Assembly: GCF_000004195.4 (NCBI RefSeq)
Contig: NC_030678.2
Location: forward strand, 64,971,378-65,035,377
Length of the DNA stretch: 64,000 bases
Reading direction: 5' to 3'
Source: Xenopus tropicalis
Lineage: Eukaryota > Chordata > Amphibia > Anura > Pipidae
Shown here: in pieces, positions 63,745 to 64,000 of the stretch
Layout: each line of letters opens with the position of its first letter
Position numbering within the stretch: position 1 is the first letter of the stretch
The notes under the pieces: model-generated
What the model saw: only the letters and a program-made list of their open reading frames with translations
Told to the model about the DNA's origin: nothing
Databases searched by the model: none
Translations under genes and position numbers: made by a program

Positions 63745-64000
63745 TACAGGTATGGGATCCGTTTATCCAGAAAGTGCCAAATTATGAAAAACCCGTATCC
63801 CATAGACTCCATTTTAATCAATTAATTCAGATTTTTTAAATTGTTTTCCTTTTTCTCTATAATAATAAAACAGTACCTTGTACTTGATTCCAACTAAGAT
63901 ATAATTAATCCTTACTGGATGCAAAACGATGCTATTGGGTTTAATGTTTTATTGTTTTTTTAGTAGACTTAAGGTATGAAGATCCAAATTATGGAAGACC
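63745..64000 (+). repeat. dispersed repeat copy, cut by the window end
   Basis: ACAGGTATGGGATCCGTTTA, TATCCCATAGACTCCATTTT, CAGTACCTTGTACTTGATTC and AGACTTAAGGTATGAAGATC are the landmark words of the family. Confidence 0.75.

Noticed and set aside
1..64000. Endogenous retrovirus or other viral gene
   Set aside because: The RT fragments carry CR1, L1 and Penelope motifs; no LTR pair, protease, integrase or envelope-like sequence was seen.
1..64000. tRNA-derived SINEs or tRNA genes
   Set aside because: No convincing A-box/B-box pair or cloverleaf was found by eye; a tRNA covariance search would decide.

Overview
The window looks like vertebrate nuclear DNA from a clawed frog (Xenopus). The evidence is a BRPF3-type host gene plus a repeat set typical of that genus: a Uribo-type piggyBac transposon, many CR1 fragments, L1, a Penelope-like element with a GIY-YIG domain, short palindromic MITEs with TTAA target duplications, and hAT MITEs. 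Species was not tested; X. tropicalis is my first guess. No rRNA, tRNA, CRISPR array, bacterial operon or retroviral gene was seen.

Host gene. The only host gene I can support is brpf3 on the + strand. A CpG-containing, CRE-like stretch near 31,500-31,720 is a possible promoter. The first coding exon (36,877-38,291, ATG at 36,895) encodes 465 codons: the N-terminal EPL-like region and the PHD-zinc knuckle-PHD module. The second coding exon (41,782-41,938) joins in the correct phase. The remaining exons (bromodomain, PWWP) were not found, so the gene should continue to the right of the window. Both visible coding exons have CR1 sequence ending about 45 bp upstream of the 3' splice site.

Layout. 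0.6-1.3 kb: hAT MITE. 2.1-9.77 kb: Helitron-like element with an internal satellite array, interrupted by a CR1 whose 5' part is inverted, itself interrupted by an L1. 10.3-15.7 kb: CR1 remnants riddled with TTAA MITEs. 15.9-18.4 kb: minus-strand CR1 with a hAT MITE inside. 18.8-20.2 kb: inverted Penelope-like insertion. 21,250-30,382: a 9.1-kb Uribo2-like piggyBac element with both ends, TTAA duplications, a nearly intact transposase (one frameshift) and two internal satellite arrays. 30.5-42 kb: brpf3 5' part with intronic MITEs and CR1. 42,281-49,335: an older, decayed piggyBac element carrying nested hAT, L1, MITE, Penelope and CR1 pieces. 50.6-54.9 kb: old CR1 copies. 56,995-59,714: second inverted Penelope-like insertion. 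60.1-64 kb: MITEs including a third full hAT copy.

Most striking. Two unrelated Penelope-like insertions share one plan: an inverted dimer, tails outward, a hammerhead-ribozyme-like motif near each end, and a 13-14 bp target duplication. The intact piggyBac element also carries a 383-bp tandem array and a ~140-bp higher-order array with inverted blocks. All identifications rest on reading the sequence and remembered family features; no database search was run.
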